From assembly GCF_000875895.1 (NCBI RefSeq), contig NZ_JXCF01000007.1, positions 62,001 through 126,000 of the forward strand: 64,000 nt of DNA, given 5' to 3'. Positions 7,531-17,778 of the stretch are shown here, one piece after another. Source of the stretch: Staphylococcus gallinarum (lineage in GTDB: Bacteria > Bacillota > Bacilli > Staphylococcales > Staphylococcaceae). Every line of letters begins with the position of its first letter. Positions within the stretch are counted from its first letter, which is position 1. Position numbers and translations under genes: made by a program. The notes under the pieces were generated by a model that saw nothing but the letters and a program-made list of their open reading frames with translations, was not told the DNA's origin and did no database searches.

Positions 7531-8457
7531 TTATTTTTTATCAAAATAATTGTGCTTCTTTAAAAAATCTTGTGCTACAATTGCTGGTTCTTTACCTTCA
7601 CCGTCAGCTTCATAATTTAATTTTTGCATTTCTTTTGTGTTGATTTTGTTGTCTAATTTATTGATTGAGCGTTTAATTTCTGGATGCTTAGATAAAAGTT
7701 TATTAGGTGCAACTGCACTAGCATCGTATGGAGGGAAGAAATTTTTATCATCCCTTAGTACGACTAAATCATAAGCTGCAATTCTGCCATCAGTGGTATA
7801 ACCCAGTGCAACATCTAATTTTTTGTTTTTGAGTGCATCATAGACCAAACCGATTTGCATCGGTTTTAAATTGTTAAATCCAAATCCATAGTGAACTTTA
7901 AATGGTTCGTAACCATCACCACCACGTTTTATCCACGTTGTATCCGTGCCCACCTTAACTTGATTTTTTACTTTTTCTAGATCTGATACTTTATGTAGAT
8001 GATATTTTTGTGCTGTCTCTTTGGTAACCATAAAAGCGAATGTATTTTCAAAACCATAAGAATTAAAGAACGTTTGATCGAATTTTTTGTCGAAACCGTT
8101 TTGCGTAATGTGCATTGCTTTTTTAGAATCTGTAATAGGTTTTTGTTTTAAGACGCCAGTTAAATCAGTTCCAGTATAGCGTGTGCTTGATATATCTGCA
8201 TCACCCTTTAGCAAAGCGTTATGTTGAATTGTTGCTGAACCTAAATTGTTAATAATTGAACCTTGAATTTTGCCTTTCGTATCGTGTTCGATTAAGTCTT
8301 TTAGCATATATGCCATAATTTGTGACTCACTCGTGGCAAGAGCTGATATTTTTACAGACTTGTTCGTTTGGCTACCACCTAAACCTGGTAAGTCGCAACC
8401 GGATACAAAAATAAGGCTACCTATACATAATAATAGAATATGCTTGATGAAATTCAT
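7531..8457 (-). CDS. Orphan OpuCC-type glycine betaine/carnitine/choline-binding lipoprotein
   Basis: 308-aa substrate-binding lipoprotein of the quaternary-amine (OpuAC/OpuCC) family. It has a signal peptide with the lipobox IFVSGC (Cys21), then ISALATSESQIMAYMLKDLIEH, SSTRYTGTDLTGVL, GFENTFAFMV, VYDALKNKKLDVALGYTTDGR and PPYDASAV, as in OpuC binding proteins. AAAGGGGAAA precedes the ATG. Normally the ATPase and permease genes are adjacent; here none is in sight, so it probably feeds a transporter encoded elsewhere, or it acts as an alternative binding protein under osmotic stress. Only the tiny peptide frame follows. Confidence 0.88.
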   Translation of the reverse strand: MNFIKHILLLCIGSLIFVSGCDLPGLGGSQTNKSVKISALATSESQIMAYMLKDLIEHDTKGKIQGSIINNLGSATIQHNALLKGDADISSTRYTGTDLTGVLKQKPITDSKKAMHITQNGFDKKFDQTFFNSYGFENTFAFMVTKETAQKYHLHKVSDLEKVKNQVKVGTDTTWIKRGGDGYEPFKVHYGFGFNNLKPMQIGLVYDALKNKKLDVALGYTTDGRIAAYDLVVLRDDKNFFPPYDASAVAPNKLLSKHPEIKRSINKLDNKINTKEMQKLNYEADGEGKEPAIVAQDFLKKHNYFDKK

Positions 8458-8633
8458 GACTTTCCCCTTTAAATTTGAAATATCAAAAAATATAATTGTT
8501 ATTATTTTAAGATTAACATATTTAATATAAAAGGGTAACTTAGCTTTTGAAGTATTAGTAATACATTAAAATGTTATTAGATCCGGTAGATTGTTATAAT
8601 ATATATAATTAATTGAATAGGTGGAGGGTAACT

Positions 8634-10094
8634 ATGAGAATTGCAATAATAGGAATGGGAACTGCGGGTGTCACAGTACTAAAAGAATTGTCTAAATCAA
8701 GACGCTTTCAAGATATGCAAATTGATGCATATGATAATCCTATAAATATGGGGCAAGGTGTACCATTTCAAAATGATAGTGATCAATTACTTATCAACTT
8801 ACCTGCCGAACAGATGTCGTTGAATTTAGATAATAAGCGTGAATTCTTTGATTGGTGTCAGGCGCAATCAAAATTTAAGTTTTCAAATCCTGAATATTTA
8901 CCGAGATTTGTGTTTGGTCATTATATGAAGGCTTTTGTGGATAAAATTAATAATGCCAATGCTAATGTAACTCTCATAAAGGAAGAAGTTGCTGAAGTGT
9001 TCATTGAATCAAATATCGGTGAGACGGATGTGTTATATCATGTCTGTACATCAAATGATATGGAGCATTGCAAGACCTATGACATTGTCTTTTTAACGGT
9101 CGGAACATTATCATATCATGATCCATATCAATTAAAAGGAAAACCAGGTTATATTCACACACCATACCCAACTTACCATACATTAGACAATGTGAAAGAT
9201 ACTGATAATATCGCTATCATAGGAACTGGTTTAGCGAGTTTAGATGTTATTCGTTATGTTACCGAACATCACATCAATTTACCAATTACTGTAGCCAGTC
9301 GTAAAGGTGAATTACCAAGTGTTAGAGGTGAGATGCCAGAAATCACATTCCAATATTTAACCCCTAAAAAATTTAATGAACTAAAAGCAGAAAATTTTGG
9401 GAATGTACCATTGGATGATGCGATGGCACTATTTTTAAAAGAATGTGCCATTTATGAAATACCAGTGGAAACTTTGGTGCATCGAAAAGTTGGTAATCCT
9501 GTCGAAGATTTGAAATATGATCTAGAACATGCAGAAGACTTAGGTAAGTTTCAAAGTATACTTGAGTTAATAAAGGAAAATTTAAATTGGATTTGGAACA
9601 GTTTCAATAGGAATGATCAAAAGCGCTTCTTAGAACAATATCAACCCATATTGAAAGCAAATTCCAATCCAATGCCACCTAGAACAGCTAAATTATTGAT
9701 TGAGCATATAGAAAATGAACAAATAAGAATTTATGATGGTTTAGAAAATATTGAATATAACAACCATCAGTTTAAATTGACATATGCAAATCATGGTGAT
9801 GATTACTTTGATATAGTGATTAATGCCACAGGTTCTAAGACGCAACTTAAAGACCTTGATAGTGATGATCAACTTGTTATTAATTTAGAAAATAGGCAGG
9901 TCATACAAGCGCACCCATTAGGTGGTATTCAAATTGTAGCAGAAACCAACCAAGTCATAAGCCCTAGATATGGTACGTTACAAAATATGTTTGCATTAGG
10001 ACAGCTTACTAATGGTATCAATCAATCTAGAAATGGTGTGACTATGATTGTAAGACAAGCGACTGGTATTATTCATAGATTGTTGGAAAATTAA
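8634..10094 (+). CDS. FAD/NAD(P)-binding oxidoreductase (NAD_binding_9 type)
   Basis: 486 aa. The N-terminus is a Rossmann fold, RIAIIGMGTAGVTVLKEL, with the dinucleotide motif GxGxAG. There is a second cofactor motif, NIAIIGTGLASLDVIRYV, about one third in, and a C-terminal NATGSKTQL and RNGVTMIVRQATG. The layout resembles the HI0933/FAD-NAD(P)-binding protein group related to monooxygenases; the reaction is unknown. I chose the ATG at 8634 because GGTGGAGGG stands 6 nt upstream; a GTG start 21 nt earlier is less likely. TATAAT at 8595-8600 may be its -10 box. The gene is transcribed away from opuCC. Confidence 0.85.
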   Translation: MRIAIIGMGTAGVTVLKELSKSRRFQDMQIDAYDNPINMGQGVPFQNDSDQLLINLPAEQMSLNLDNKREFFDWCQAQSKFKFSNPEYLPRFVFGHYMKAFVDKINNANANVTLIKEEVAEVFIESNIGETDVLYHVCTSNDMEHCKTYDIVFLTVGTLSYHDPYQLKGKPGYIHTPYPTYHTLDNVKDTDNIAIIGTGLASLDVIRYVTEHHINLPITVASRKGELPSVRGEMPEITFQYLTPKKFNELKAENFGNVPLDDAMALFLKECAIYEIPVETLVHRKVGNPVEDLKYDLEHAEDLGKFQSILELIKENLNWIWNSFNRNDQKRFLEQYQPILKANSNPMPPRTAKLLIEHIENEQIRIYDGLENIEYNNHQFKLTYANHGDDYFDIVINATGSKTQLKDLDSDDQLVINLENRQVIQAHPLGGIQIVAETNQVISPRYGTLQNMFALGQLTNGINQSRNGVTMIVRQATGIIHRLLEN

Positions 10095-10351
10095 ATGCAA
10101 AGTACGTTATTACTATGTCATGTATTTTGATTTTAATGAATAAATATAAAAAGTATAATAATTTTTTTATAATTGCAAATGATGATGAAGTTGATTTGAC
10201 GGGCTTTTTAATAGTTATAAAATGACGAAATTCAAAAAAATAAAGCCGACTTAAGTAATAAGAATTGTTATTTTTGAATTATTGTAGTATTATGTTCTTG
10301 TAACTTAATTAAAGTTGCTTGACTCAAACAGCAATTTACAATTTCATATAT

Positions 10352-10477
10352 TCTTTCGGGGCAGGGTGAAATTCCCAACCGGCAGTAAATTAAGCCTGCG
10401 ACCTGCATTTGTTTTCAAATGTGGCTGATCTAGTGAAAATCTAGAGCCGACAGTATAGTCTGGATGGGAGAAAGAAT
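10352..10477 (+). ncRNA. FMN riboswitch (RFN element)
   Basis: The conserved RFN blocks are in order: TTCGGGGCAGGGTGAAATTC, CCAACCGGCAGTAAATTAAG, CCTGCGACC, GTGGCTGATCTAGTGAAAAT, CTAGAGCCGACAGTATAGTC and TGGATGGGAGAAAGAA. When FMN is bound, the downstream terminator (10593-10626) should form and shut off ribDEBAH. A weak promoter candidate lies upstream (TTGACT at 10319, with an imperfect -10 box). The gap 10095-10350 otherwise shows nothing. Confidence 0.97.
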
Positions 10478-10592
10478 AACGTATAACTAATAAAAGGCAC
10501 TAATGTAGTGTTTTATTTAGCATTCACTTATTTCTATTTTTGGATAAGTGTATTTAAATCTAAGTTTATAATGTTATAACGCATATATCCCA

Positions 10593-10630
10593 CACCTGAA
10601 ATGTACGATTTCAGGTGTTTTTTATTTTTT
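10593..10630 (+). terminator. Expression-platform terminator of the FMN riboswitch
   Basis: CACCTGAAAT, GTACG loop, ATTTCAGGTG and TTTTTTATTTTTT, ending directly in front of the ribD ribosome site. This placement indicates transcriptional control. Confidence 0.9.
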
Positions 10631-10643
10631 AGAGGTGATTAGC

Positions 10644-11687
10644 TTGAGTCAATATTTAAATTACGCAATTGAATTAGCGAAGATGGTAGATGGACAAACA
10701 GGATTAAATCCACCTGTCGGTTCTGTTGTAGTAAATGATGGACGCATCGTAGGTTTAGGTGCACATCTGAAGAAAGGCGATAAACACGCCGAAGTACAAG
10801 CCTTAGATATGGCACAAGATGCTGCAGAAGGTGGGACGATTTATATCTCACTAGAACCATGTACACACTATGGTTCGACGCCACCATGTGTTAATAAAAT
10901 TATTGAGCATGGTTTGAAGAAAGTGGTGTATGCAGTGAAAGATACGACACTACCTTCAAATGGTGATGTAATTTTGAAAGAGGCAGGCATCGAAGTAGAA
11001 TATAGACCTAATGAAGATGCTGCACTGCTATATAGAGATTTCTTTGAAGCTAAAAGGAAAGGTTTACCACAAGTTACTGTTAAAGTATCCTGCAGTTTAG
11101 ATGGTAAACAAGCGACAGACTTTGGAGAAAGTAAATGGATTACAAATAAAGCAGTAAAGCAAGATGTCTTTAAATTACGTCATCAACATGACGCAGTAAT
11201 AACAGGTAGAGGAACTTTAGAAGCGGATAATCCACAATACACAACACGTATTGAAAATGGTAAAGATCCTATTCGAGTCATTTTATCAAAAACTGGTGAG
11301 ATAGATATGTCACTAGATATATTTAAAGATCCATCTACAGCAATTTGGATTTATACAGAAAATAAACAATTAGAAAGTAAACACGAGCAAATAACAGTTA
11401 CGCAATTAGAACATTGCTCAATTGAAAATATATTAAAAGATTTGTATACAAGAGGTGTCGGTCGATTACTCGTTGAAGCAGGTCCGACCTTAACTACTAC
11501 ATTCTTACAAACAGAATTTATCAATGAACTTATCATATATTATGCCCCGAAATTAATAGGTGGTTCAGGTCACAATCAATTCTTCCACACAGAGCAAGTG
11601 GTTGATTTAGCTGATGTACCACAATTTGAAATTGTGAATTCCAATTTGCTTGAGCAAAATATTAAATTAGAATTGCGAAAGAAGTGA
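10644..11687 (+). CDS. ribD: RibD, bifunctional deaminase/reductase of riboflavin synthesis
   Basis: 347 aa. The N-terminal zinc deaminase domain has HAE at 48-50 and the C73/C82 pair in EPCTHYGSTPPC. The C-terminal reductase domain has KVSCSLDGKQATDFGESKWIT and RLLVEAGPTLTTTF. It converts the GTP cyclohydrolase II product to the 5-amino-6-ribitylamino-uracil phosphate. I prefer the TTG at 10644: AGAGGTG lies 6 nt upstream and the protein then starts MSQYLNYAIELAKM, as in relatives. A GTG at 10635 would overlap the ribosome site. It is the first gene of the operon, right after the riboswitch terminator. Confidence 0.93.
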   Translation: MSQYLNYAIELAKMVDGQTGLNPPVGSVVVNDGRIVGLGAHLKKGDKHAEVQALDMAQDAAEGGTIYISLEPCTHYGSTPPCVNKIIEHGLKKVVYAVKDTTLPSNGDVILKEAGIEVEYRPNEDAALLYRDFFEAKRKGLPQVTVKVSCSLDGKQATDFGESKWITNKAVKQDVFKLRHQHDAVITGRGTLEADNPQYTTRIENGKDPIRVILSKTGEIDMSLDIFKDPSTAIWIYTENKQLESKHEQITVTQLEHCSIENILKDLYTRGVGRLLVEAGPTLTTTFLQTEFINELIIYYAPKLIGGSGHNQFFHTEQVVDLADVPQFEIVNSNLLEQNIKLELRKK

Positions 11688-11694
11688 AATCAGT

Positions 11695-12330
11695 ATGTTT
11701 ACAGGTATCGTTGAAGAAGTAGGTACAATAAATAAAATATCGACACAACAATCTGTGGTTAATTTAACAATCGGCTGTAAAACGATATTGGCAGATATGC
11801 ATATCGGCGATTCTATTAGTGTGAACGGCGCATGTTTAACAGTCGTTGGATTTGATGATCATTCATTTTCTGTACAAGTAATAAAAGGTACTGAAAATAA
11901 AACGTATTTAAATCAGTTAAACCAAGCACAAGAAGTTAATTTGGAAAGAGCTATGAGCGGACAAGGTCGTTTTGGTGGACATTTCGTGCTTGGTCACGTC
12001 GATGAAGTAGCAAAGATTACAAGAATACAAGCTTCAGATAATTCAAAAATAGTAACAATCAAACCCAATAACTCAAATTTAATTAAGCAAATGGTGCAAC
12101 AAGGGTCTATTACGGTAGACGGTGTAAGTTTAACGATTTTTAAATTAAAGGATACGGAATTTGATATTCATCTTATTCCAGAAACTAGAAAATCGACGAT
12201 ACTGAATGATAAACGTGTTGGTGATCCAGTCCACATTGAAACAGATATGTTATTCAAATATGTTGAAAGAATAATGGAATCAACTGATTCAGGATTAACG
12301 TCTGACAAACTTAAAGCGTTTGGATTTTAG
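11695..12330 (+). CDS. ribE: Riboflavin synthase alpha chain
   Basis: 211 aa. It contains two tandem lumazine-binding barrels (about 1-97 and 98-195), each with the GxVD/GExSVNG-like block: MFTGIVEEVGTI and ISVNGACLTV in the first, FVLGHVDEVA and ITVDGVSLTI in the second. It catalyses the final dismutation of two lumazines to riboflavin. The gene begins 7 bp after ribD and ends 11 bp before ribBA, so it is translated in series within the operon. Confidence 0.95.
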   Translation: MFTGIVEEVGTINKISTQQSVVNLTIGCKTILADMHIGDSISVNGACLTVVGFDDHSFSVQVIKGTENKTYLNQLNQAQEVNLERAMSGQGRFGGHFVLGHVDEVAKITRIQASDNSKIVTIKPNNSNLIKQMVQQGSITVDGVSLTIFKLKDTEFDIHLIPETRKSTILNDKRVGDPVHIETDMLFKYVERIMESTDSGLTSDKLKAFGF

Positions 12331-12341
12331 GAGGGCTATAT

Positions 12342-13526
12342 ATGAAATTAGATAAAATAGAGGATGCGCTACAAGCTTTAAAAGAAGGTAAAAGTGTAAT
12401 AGTAGTAGATGATGAAAATAGAGAAAATGAAGGCGATCTTGTAGCAGTAACTGAATGGATGGATGATAATACGGTTAATTTTATGGCTACTTTTGGTAGA
12501 GGCTTAATATGTGCTCCCATAAGTAAACAAATAGCTGATAAATTGGAATTAGCACCAATGGTTAATCATAATTCAGATATTTATGGTACTCAATTTACCG
12601 TTAGTGTGGATCATGTTAATACAACGACGGGCATCAGTGCAGACGAAAGAATGATGACTGCAAGAGCTTTAATCGCAGAGAATGCTCAAGCAAATGACTT
12701 TAATAAACCGGGACATTTGTTCCCTTTAATTGCACAGGATAATGGTGTATTAGCAAGAAGAGGCCATACAGAAGCTTCTGTTGATTTAGCCAAATTAACA
12801 GGTGCCAAACCAGCGGCATTGATTTGTGAAATTATGAATGATGACGGGACTATGGCTAAGGGTGATGAACTTGAAGCATTTAAAGAAACGCATCAGTTGG
12901 TTATGATTTCTATTGAAGATTTAGAGCGTTATCGTAAAAATAATAATGATACTTCAATCGAAGCTAAGGCAAAAGTGAAAATGCCAACACAATTTGGCAA
13001 CTTTGATATGTATGGCTTTACAACGAATCACAGTGATGAAGAACTTGTAGCAATTGTCAGTGGAGATATTAGAAAAACAGAAAATGTTCGTATTCACTCA
13101 TCATGTGTCACAGGTGATATATTCCATAGCCAAAGATGTGATTGTGGTGAACAACTTGAGGCATCAATGAAATATATAAGTGAACACGGCGGTGTAATCT
13201 TGTATTTACCACAAGAAGGAAGAGGTATTGGATTAATTAATAAATTAAAAGCGTATGAATTAATTGAGCAAGGTTATGATACAGTAACAGCTAATATTGC
13301 TCTAGGTTTTGAAGAAGATTTAAGAGATTATGCCGATGCTGCACAAATTTTAAAATACTTTGGTATTGAGCAAGTCAATTTATTGAGCAATAACCCTAAG
13401 AAATTTGAAAGTTTACAAAACTATGGTGTTCAGATTGCACAAAGAATTGAGCTTGTTGTACCAACAAACAAATATAATCAAGATTATATGGATACAAAAA
13501 AAGTAAAAATGGGTCATTTAATATAG
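12342..13526 (+). CDS. ribBA: RibBA, DHBP synthase / GTP cyclohydrolase II
   Basis: 394-aa fusion. Residues 1-200 are 3,4-dihydroxy-2-butanone-4-phosphate synthase ([36 protein letters not shown]). Residues about 205-394 are GTP cyclohydrolase II, with zinc ligands in [19 protein letters not shown] and the catalytic PQEGRGIGL. It supplies both precursors of the pathway. GGAGGG precedes the ATG. Confidence 0.96.
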   Translation: MKLDKIEDALQALKEGKSVIVVDDENRENEGDLVAVTEWMDDNTVNFMATFGRGLICAPISKQIADKLELAPMVNHNSDIYGTQFTVSVDHVNTTTGISADERMMTARALIAENAQANDFNKPGHLFPLIAQDNGVLARRGHTEASVDLAKLTGAKPAALICEIMNDDGTMAKGDELEAFKETHQLVMISIEDLERYRKNNNDTSIEAKAKVKMPTQFGNFDMYGFTTNHSDEELVAIVSGDIRKTENVRIHSSCVTGDIFHSQRCDCGEQLEASMKYISEHGGVILYLPQEGRGIGLINKLKAYELIEQGYDTVTANIALGFEEDLRDYADAAQILKYFGIEQVNLLSNNPKKFESLQNYGVQIAQRIELVVPTNKYNQDYMDTKKVKMGHLI

Positions 13527-13539
13527 GAGGAAATTTGAT

Positions 13540-14001
13540 ATGAATTTTGAAGGTAAATTAATAGGTTCTGATTTAAAGGTAGCAGTAGTTGTAAGTAGGT
13601 TTAATGATTTTATTACAAATCGTTTGTTAGATGGTGCGAAAGATACACTCGTACGTCATGAAGTGGCAGCAGAGAATATTGATGTTGCTTATGTGCCAGG
13701 TGCATTTGAAATTCCGTTAGTTGCTAAAAAATTAGCACAAAAAAATGAATATGATGCAATTATTACTTTAGGTTGTGTTATTCGTGGTGCGACGACACAT
13801 TACGATTATGTTTGTAATGAAGTGGCGAAGGGTGTTTCTAAAGCAAATGATGTATCGGATACACCAGTTATATTTGGTATTTTAACTACTGAAAATATTG
13901 AACAAGCAGTTGAACGTGCGGGTACAAAAGCAGGTAATAAAGGTTCAGAAGCTGCAGTTAGTGCAATTGAAATGGCAAACTTATTAAAATCTATTAATTA
14001 A
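13540..14001 (+). CDS. ribH: 6,7-dimethyl-8-ribityllumazine synthase
   Basis: 153 aa, the normal subunit length for the icosahedral enzyme. Visible blocks are [42 protein letters not shown] and [12 protein letters not shown]. It condenses the ribitylamino-uracil with the RibBA butanone phosphate to give the substrate of RibE. AGGAGGAAA precedes the ATG. It is the last gene of the operon; a terminator follows. Confidence 0.96.
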   Translation: MNFEGKLIGSDLKVAVVVSRFNDFITNRLLDGAKDTLVRHEVAAENIDVAYVPGAFEIPLVAKKLAQKNEYDAIITLGCVIRGATTHYDYVCNEVAKGVSKANDVSDTPVIFGILTTENIEQAVERAGTKAGNKGSEAAVSAIEMANLLKSIN

Positions 14002-14061
14002 GTTATAGCTTTTAATAAATGTCATTGTTCAATTGACTGTCAATTCAACTTTAAGGAAATA

Positions 14062-14104
14062 AAAAACAGTAATCTAGGCTATGACTTAGATTACTGTTTT
14101 TTTA
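14062..14104. terminator. Bidirectional terminator between ribH and putA
   Basis: AACAGTAATCTA, loop, TAGATTACTGTT and TTTTTT; the minus strand also has a T run. It serves both convergent units. Confidence 0.9.
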
Positions 14105-14191
14105 TTTTAATGGTTTAGACATTGTGAAGTACTTTCATAATGCATCATCCAAGTTTATTTATTGTAGTTACAAAATCACTTTAATACTGTG

Positions 14192-15193
14192 TTATTTTGA
14201 AGTGAACTTTTTGAAAAGTGCAATAGTTGCACCTAAAGCTGTTACACTTGCTGCAACAATACCAGCCTTTTTAAGCACTTCAGGTTTTGTAAATTCTTTG
14301 AACATTAAATTAAGGTTTTGTGGTCTTTCCGCTAAGCGTCTCATGAAATAACCAAACCAATCATCACCAAATGGTACATAAATACAGAAATTATAGCCAT
14401 CTTTAGCGATTTCTTCAGCTAATTCAGTTCTAAATCCATATAACATTTGGAATTCATATCGATGTTTAGGTATATTATTATCCTTAATAAATTGTAAGAT
14501 GTGAGTGATGACACGATCATCGTGCGTAGCAATTGATGTAACATTCTTAGCCGTCAATAATCTTTTCTTGATTAGACGTATGTAGTTTTCATCAATTTCC
14601 TCCTTGGTTTGGTAAGCAATATTATCAGCTTCTTTATAAGCCCCTTTAACCATTCTTAATCTAAGTTCTGGATATTTATCTACCAAAGCATCTGCTTTAT
14701 ATAAATATGCTTGAATAACAGTACCTACATTTTTAAATTCACCTTTTAAACGATCTAGCACTTGCGTGATATCGAATAAACTATCATACTTCTCAGTATC
14801 AATATTAATATGCATATTATTGAATTCATTGGCTTTCAATAATATTTCACGTAAATTACGATAAGCTAAATCAATATCAAATTCTGAACCTAATTGGCTC
14901 AGTTTAATAGACATATGGCCATTTAAATTATGATTATTAATCGCATACATCACTTCTAAGATTTGATCTTTTGCTTGTATCGCTTCGCCTTCGGTGTCCA
15001 CAAATTCACCTAGGCAATCAACAGTAACTGTAATTCCTTTATCGTTTAAACGTTCAATTGTGTCTAACAAAGCAGGGATTGTGTTTCCTGCTACAACTTT
15101 ATTCGCTCCTAACATGGGACCGATTTCTTTAGCTGCATTATTTAATAAAGTATTGTTAGATAGTCCTATAAAAAAATTTTTCACAATTGGCAT
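14192..15193 (-). CDS. putA: Proline dehydrogenase
   Basis: 333 aa; FAD-dependent, oxidises proline to pyrroline-5-carboxylate and passes electrons to the membrane quinone pool. Family blocks: IQAYLYKADALVDKYPELRLRLVKGAYKE-like segment (about residues 180-205), IATHD, FEFQMLYGF and the C-terminal FMRRLAERPQN. I chose the ATG at 15193 with GGGAGG upstream, which gives MPIVKNFFIGLSN as in relatives. The C-terminal 25 residues are hydrophobic (GIVAASVTALGATIALF) and may touch the membrane. It is monofunctional, without the P5C dehydrogenase half. Confidence 0.93.
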   Translation of the reverse strand: MPIVKNFFIGLSNNTLLNNAAKEIGPMLGANKVVAGNTIPALLDTIERLNDKGITVTVDCLGEFVDTEGEAIQAKDQILEVMYAINNHNLNGHMSIKLSQLGSEFDIDLAYRNLREILLKANEFNNMHINIDTEKYDSLFDITQVLDRLKGEFKNVGTVIQAYLYKADALVDKYPELRLRMVKGAYKEADNIAYQTKEEIDENYIRLIKKRLLTAKNVTSIATHDDRVITHILQFIKDNNIPKHRYEFQMLYGFRTELAEEIAKDGYNFCIYVPFGDDWFGYFMRRLAERPQNLNLMFKEFTKPEVLKKAGIVAASVTALGATIALFKKFTSK

Positions 15194-15464
15194 ATTAATT
15201 CCTCCCATTCTGCTAATAGCTTACCTTTCTATAATAGTGTAGCATGAATCAATTGTTAAAGAAATCGTTTACAATAAAATATATTACACTTTATATTTCA
15301 TAGTACACTCATGTAATTGGTATAGAAGTGTTTTTATATATATAATGGCACAAAAATTAAATCATTCACGACAAACTACATGTTTAAAATGGAAATATCG
15401 TATACGATTTTGATACAATAAATGTAATGAATTAAATTTTTATATAGAAGGGGAAGTAGTAATT

Positions 15465-16289
15465 ATGTGGAAATGGGAAACAGAAAATGAAGCTAAAGGC
15501 GTCATTGTGATCGCTCACAATATGCTAGAACATACAGGACGCTATGCATATGTTATTACCATGCTTCGCCGTAATGGATACCATGTGATTATGGGCGATT
15601 TACCAGGTCAAGGCCAAACTTCTCGTTCTAATAAAGGTCAAATTGAAAATTTTGACGTTTACCATGAGCATATACTTGAATGGATAAGAATCGCAAATGA
15701 ATATAAGATTCCTACATATGTATTAGGTGTTGGATTAGGCGGCTTAATTATGTTGAATCTACTTGAAAAGGTCGACGTACCTATTGAAGGACTTATGTTA
15801 ATTTCACCATTATTAGAATTTAAAAAAGGCAATAAAACACGTAAAGATAAAGTGATTTCAAACGTAGGGAAAATGGCCAAGGATAAACGCTTTAAAGTAG
15901 GTATAAAGGTTGAGGATTTAACACGTAATGAAGAGGTCATTGAAGAAACGATGAATGATCAATTGATGTTGCAAAAAGTTACATATAATTGGTACAAACA
16001 AATTACAGACATTATGAAAGAAACAGTGACACATTTAAAGGATATAGAATCTATACCTTTATTATTGATGTATGGTGATGCAGATAAGGTGGCAGATATC
16101 ACTGCAATGAAACTAGTTAAAGATAAGGTCACAACCAATGAACTGTATTTTAAAGAATGGAAAGGTTTGTATCACGAGGTACACAATGAACCTGAACGTG
16201 ATGAGGTAATGCGCTATATCTTAGCTTTCTTAAATAATAGTTCAAGTAATAATGGATTTGTAATTGATGATGAAAATGAACCTTCATAA
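15465..16289 (+). CDS. Alpha/beta-hydrolase (YtpA-like) with an altered nucleophile elbow
   Basis: 274 aa, looking like the monoacylglycerol lipase/lysophospholipase group. The oxyanion region is HNMLEHTGRYA (18-28), then GDLPGQGQTSR. The acid is D205 or D207 in YGDADKVAD, and the His is near 236 in LYHEVHNEPERDEV. The nucleophile elbow, normally GxSxG, reads G88-V-G-L-G92, so the serine is replaced by glycine. Asp and His remain. It may be catalytically dead or use another residue. GAAGGGGAA precedes the ATG. The family fold is certain; activity is not. Confidence 0.85.
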   Translation: MWKWETENEAKGVIVIAHNMLEHTGRYAYVITMLRRNGYHVIMGDLPGQGQTSRSNKGQIENFDVYHEHILEWIRIANEYKIPTYVLGVGLGGLIMLNLLEKVDVPIEGLMLISPLLEFKKGNKTRKDKVISNVGKMAKDKRFKVGIKVEDLTRNEEVIEETMNDQLMLQKVTYNWYKQITDIMKETVTHLKDIESIPLLLMYGDADKVADITAMKLVKDKVTTNELYFKEWKGLYHEVHNEPERDEVMRYILAFLNNSSSNNGFVIDDENEPS

Positions 16290-16428
16290 TGTGTCATGAA
16301 TTAGTTATTTAGTTGAAAATTTATGATTGCTAGTTGGATTTTGAGTTGAAAGGTTATACGCCATATCTCAAGTTTTTGGTTTGGTTGATAATTTTCCCGC
16401 TCAAAATTAAAAAATACAAGTTGCTGTT

Positions 16429-16492
16429 GAGATACTCCGTTTAAAGTAGACACTGAAAAGTGAAGCCTTTGAAGGGAGTATTTTTATAATCT
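16429..16492 (+). terminator. Long imperfect hairpin, possible terminator
   Basis: ATACTCCGTTTAAAG pairs imperfectly with CCTTTGAAGGGAGTAT, with an inner CACTGAAAAGTG hairpin, followed by TTTTTATAAT. It probably ends the hydrolase transcript. The preceding 16290-16428 shows no gene. Confidence 0.55.
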
Positions 16493-16546
16493 GCAATTCA
16501 TTTAAAATGTAATACTTCTGAACTGTATGAATATATCAATAAAATA

Positions 16547-16564
16547 TTGTGATTATTTTCACAA
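16547..16564. promoter_or_regulatory. Rex operator 1 upstream of ldh
   Basis: TTGTGATTATTTTCACAA, an almost perfect palindrome of the Gram-positive Rex consensus TTGTGAAnnnnTTCACAA, located just upstream of the -35 box. Confidence 0.88.
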
Positions 16565-16570
16565 AAAATA

Positions 16571-16599
16571 TTGCAAAAACTAAAATTGTTTGGTATATT
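16571..16599 (+). promoter_or_regulatory. Sigma-A promoter of ldh
   Basis: TTGCAA at 16571-16576, a 17-bp spacer and TATATT at 16594-16599. It is flanked by two Rex sites, so Rex binding should occlude polymerase when NADH is low. Confidence 0.8.
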
Positions 16600-16603
16600 T
16601 AAT

Positions 16604-16621
16604 TTGTGAAAAAAATCACAT
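16604..16621. promoter_or_regulatory. Rex operator 2 over the ldh transcription start
   Basis: TTGTGAAAAAAATCACAT, matching the Rex consensus with one deviation, located immediately after the -10 box. Confidence 0.85.
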
Positions 16622-16649
16622 AACAAACATAAATTAAATAAACTTTTGA

Positions 16650-17633
<984 letters not shown>

Positions 17634-17778
17634 TTCATTGTTTATATTTAAACTGTAAATAAGATTAATTTTGTTTTAAAATCAAATATTTATAAAGAGT
17701 AGATTTACCACTCTTGGGGAATGTGATTTTACAAGTTAATCTAACATATATCATTTACTATGATTGGGGGAGTACTCT

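Noticed and set aside
16290-16430. Insertion sequence remnant upstream of ldh
   Set aside because: Inverted sequence is present, but no transposase fragment or target duplication can be seen; a terminator explains the hairpin.
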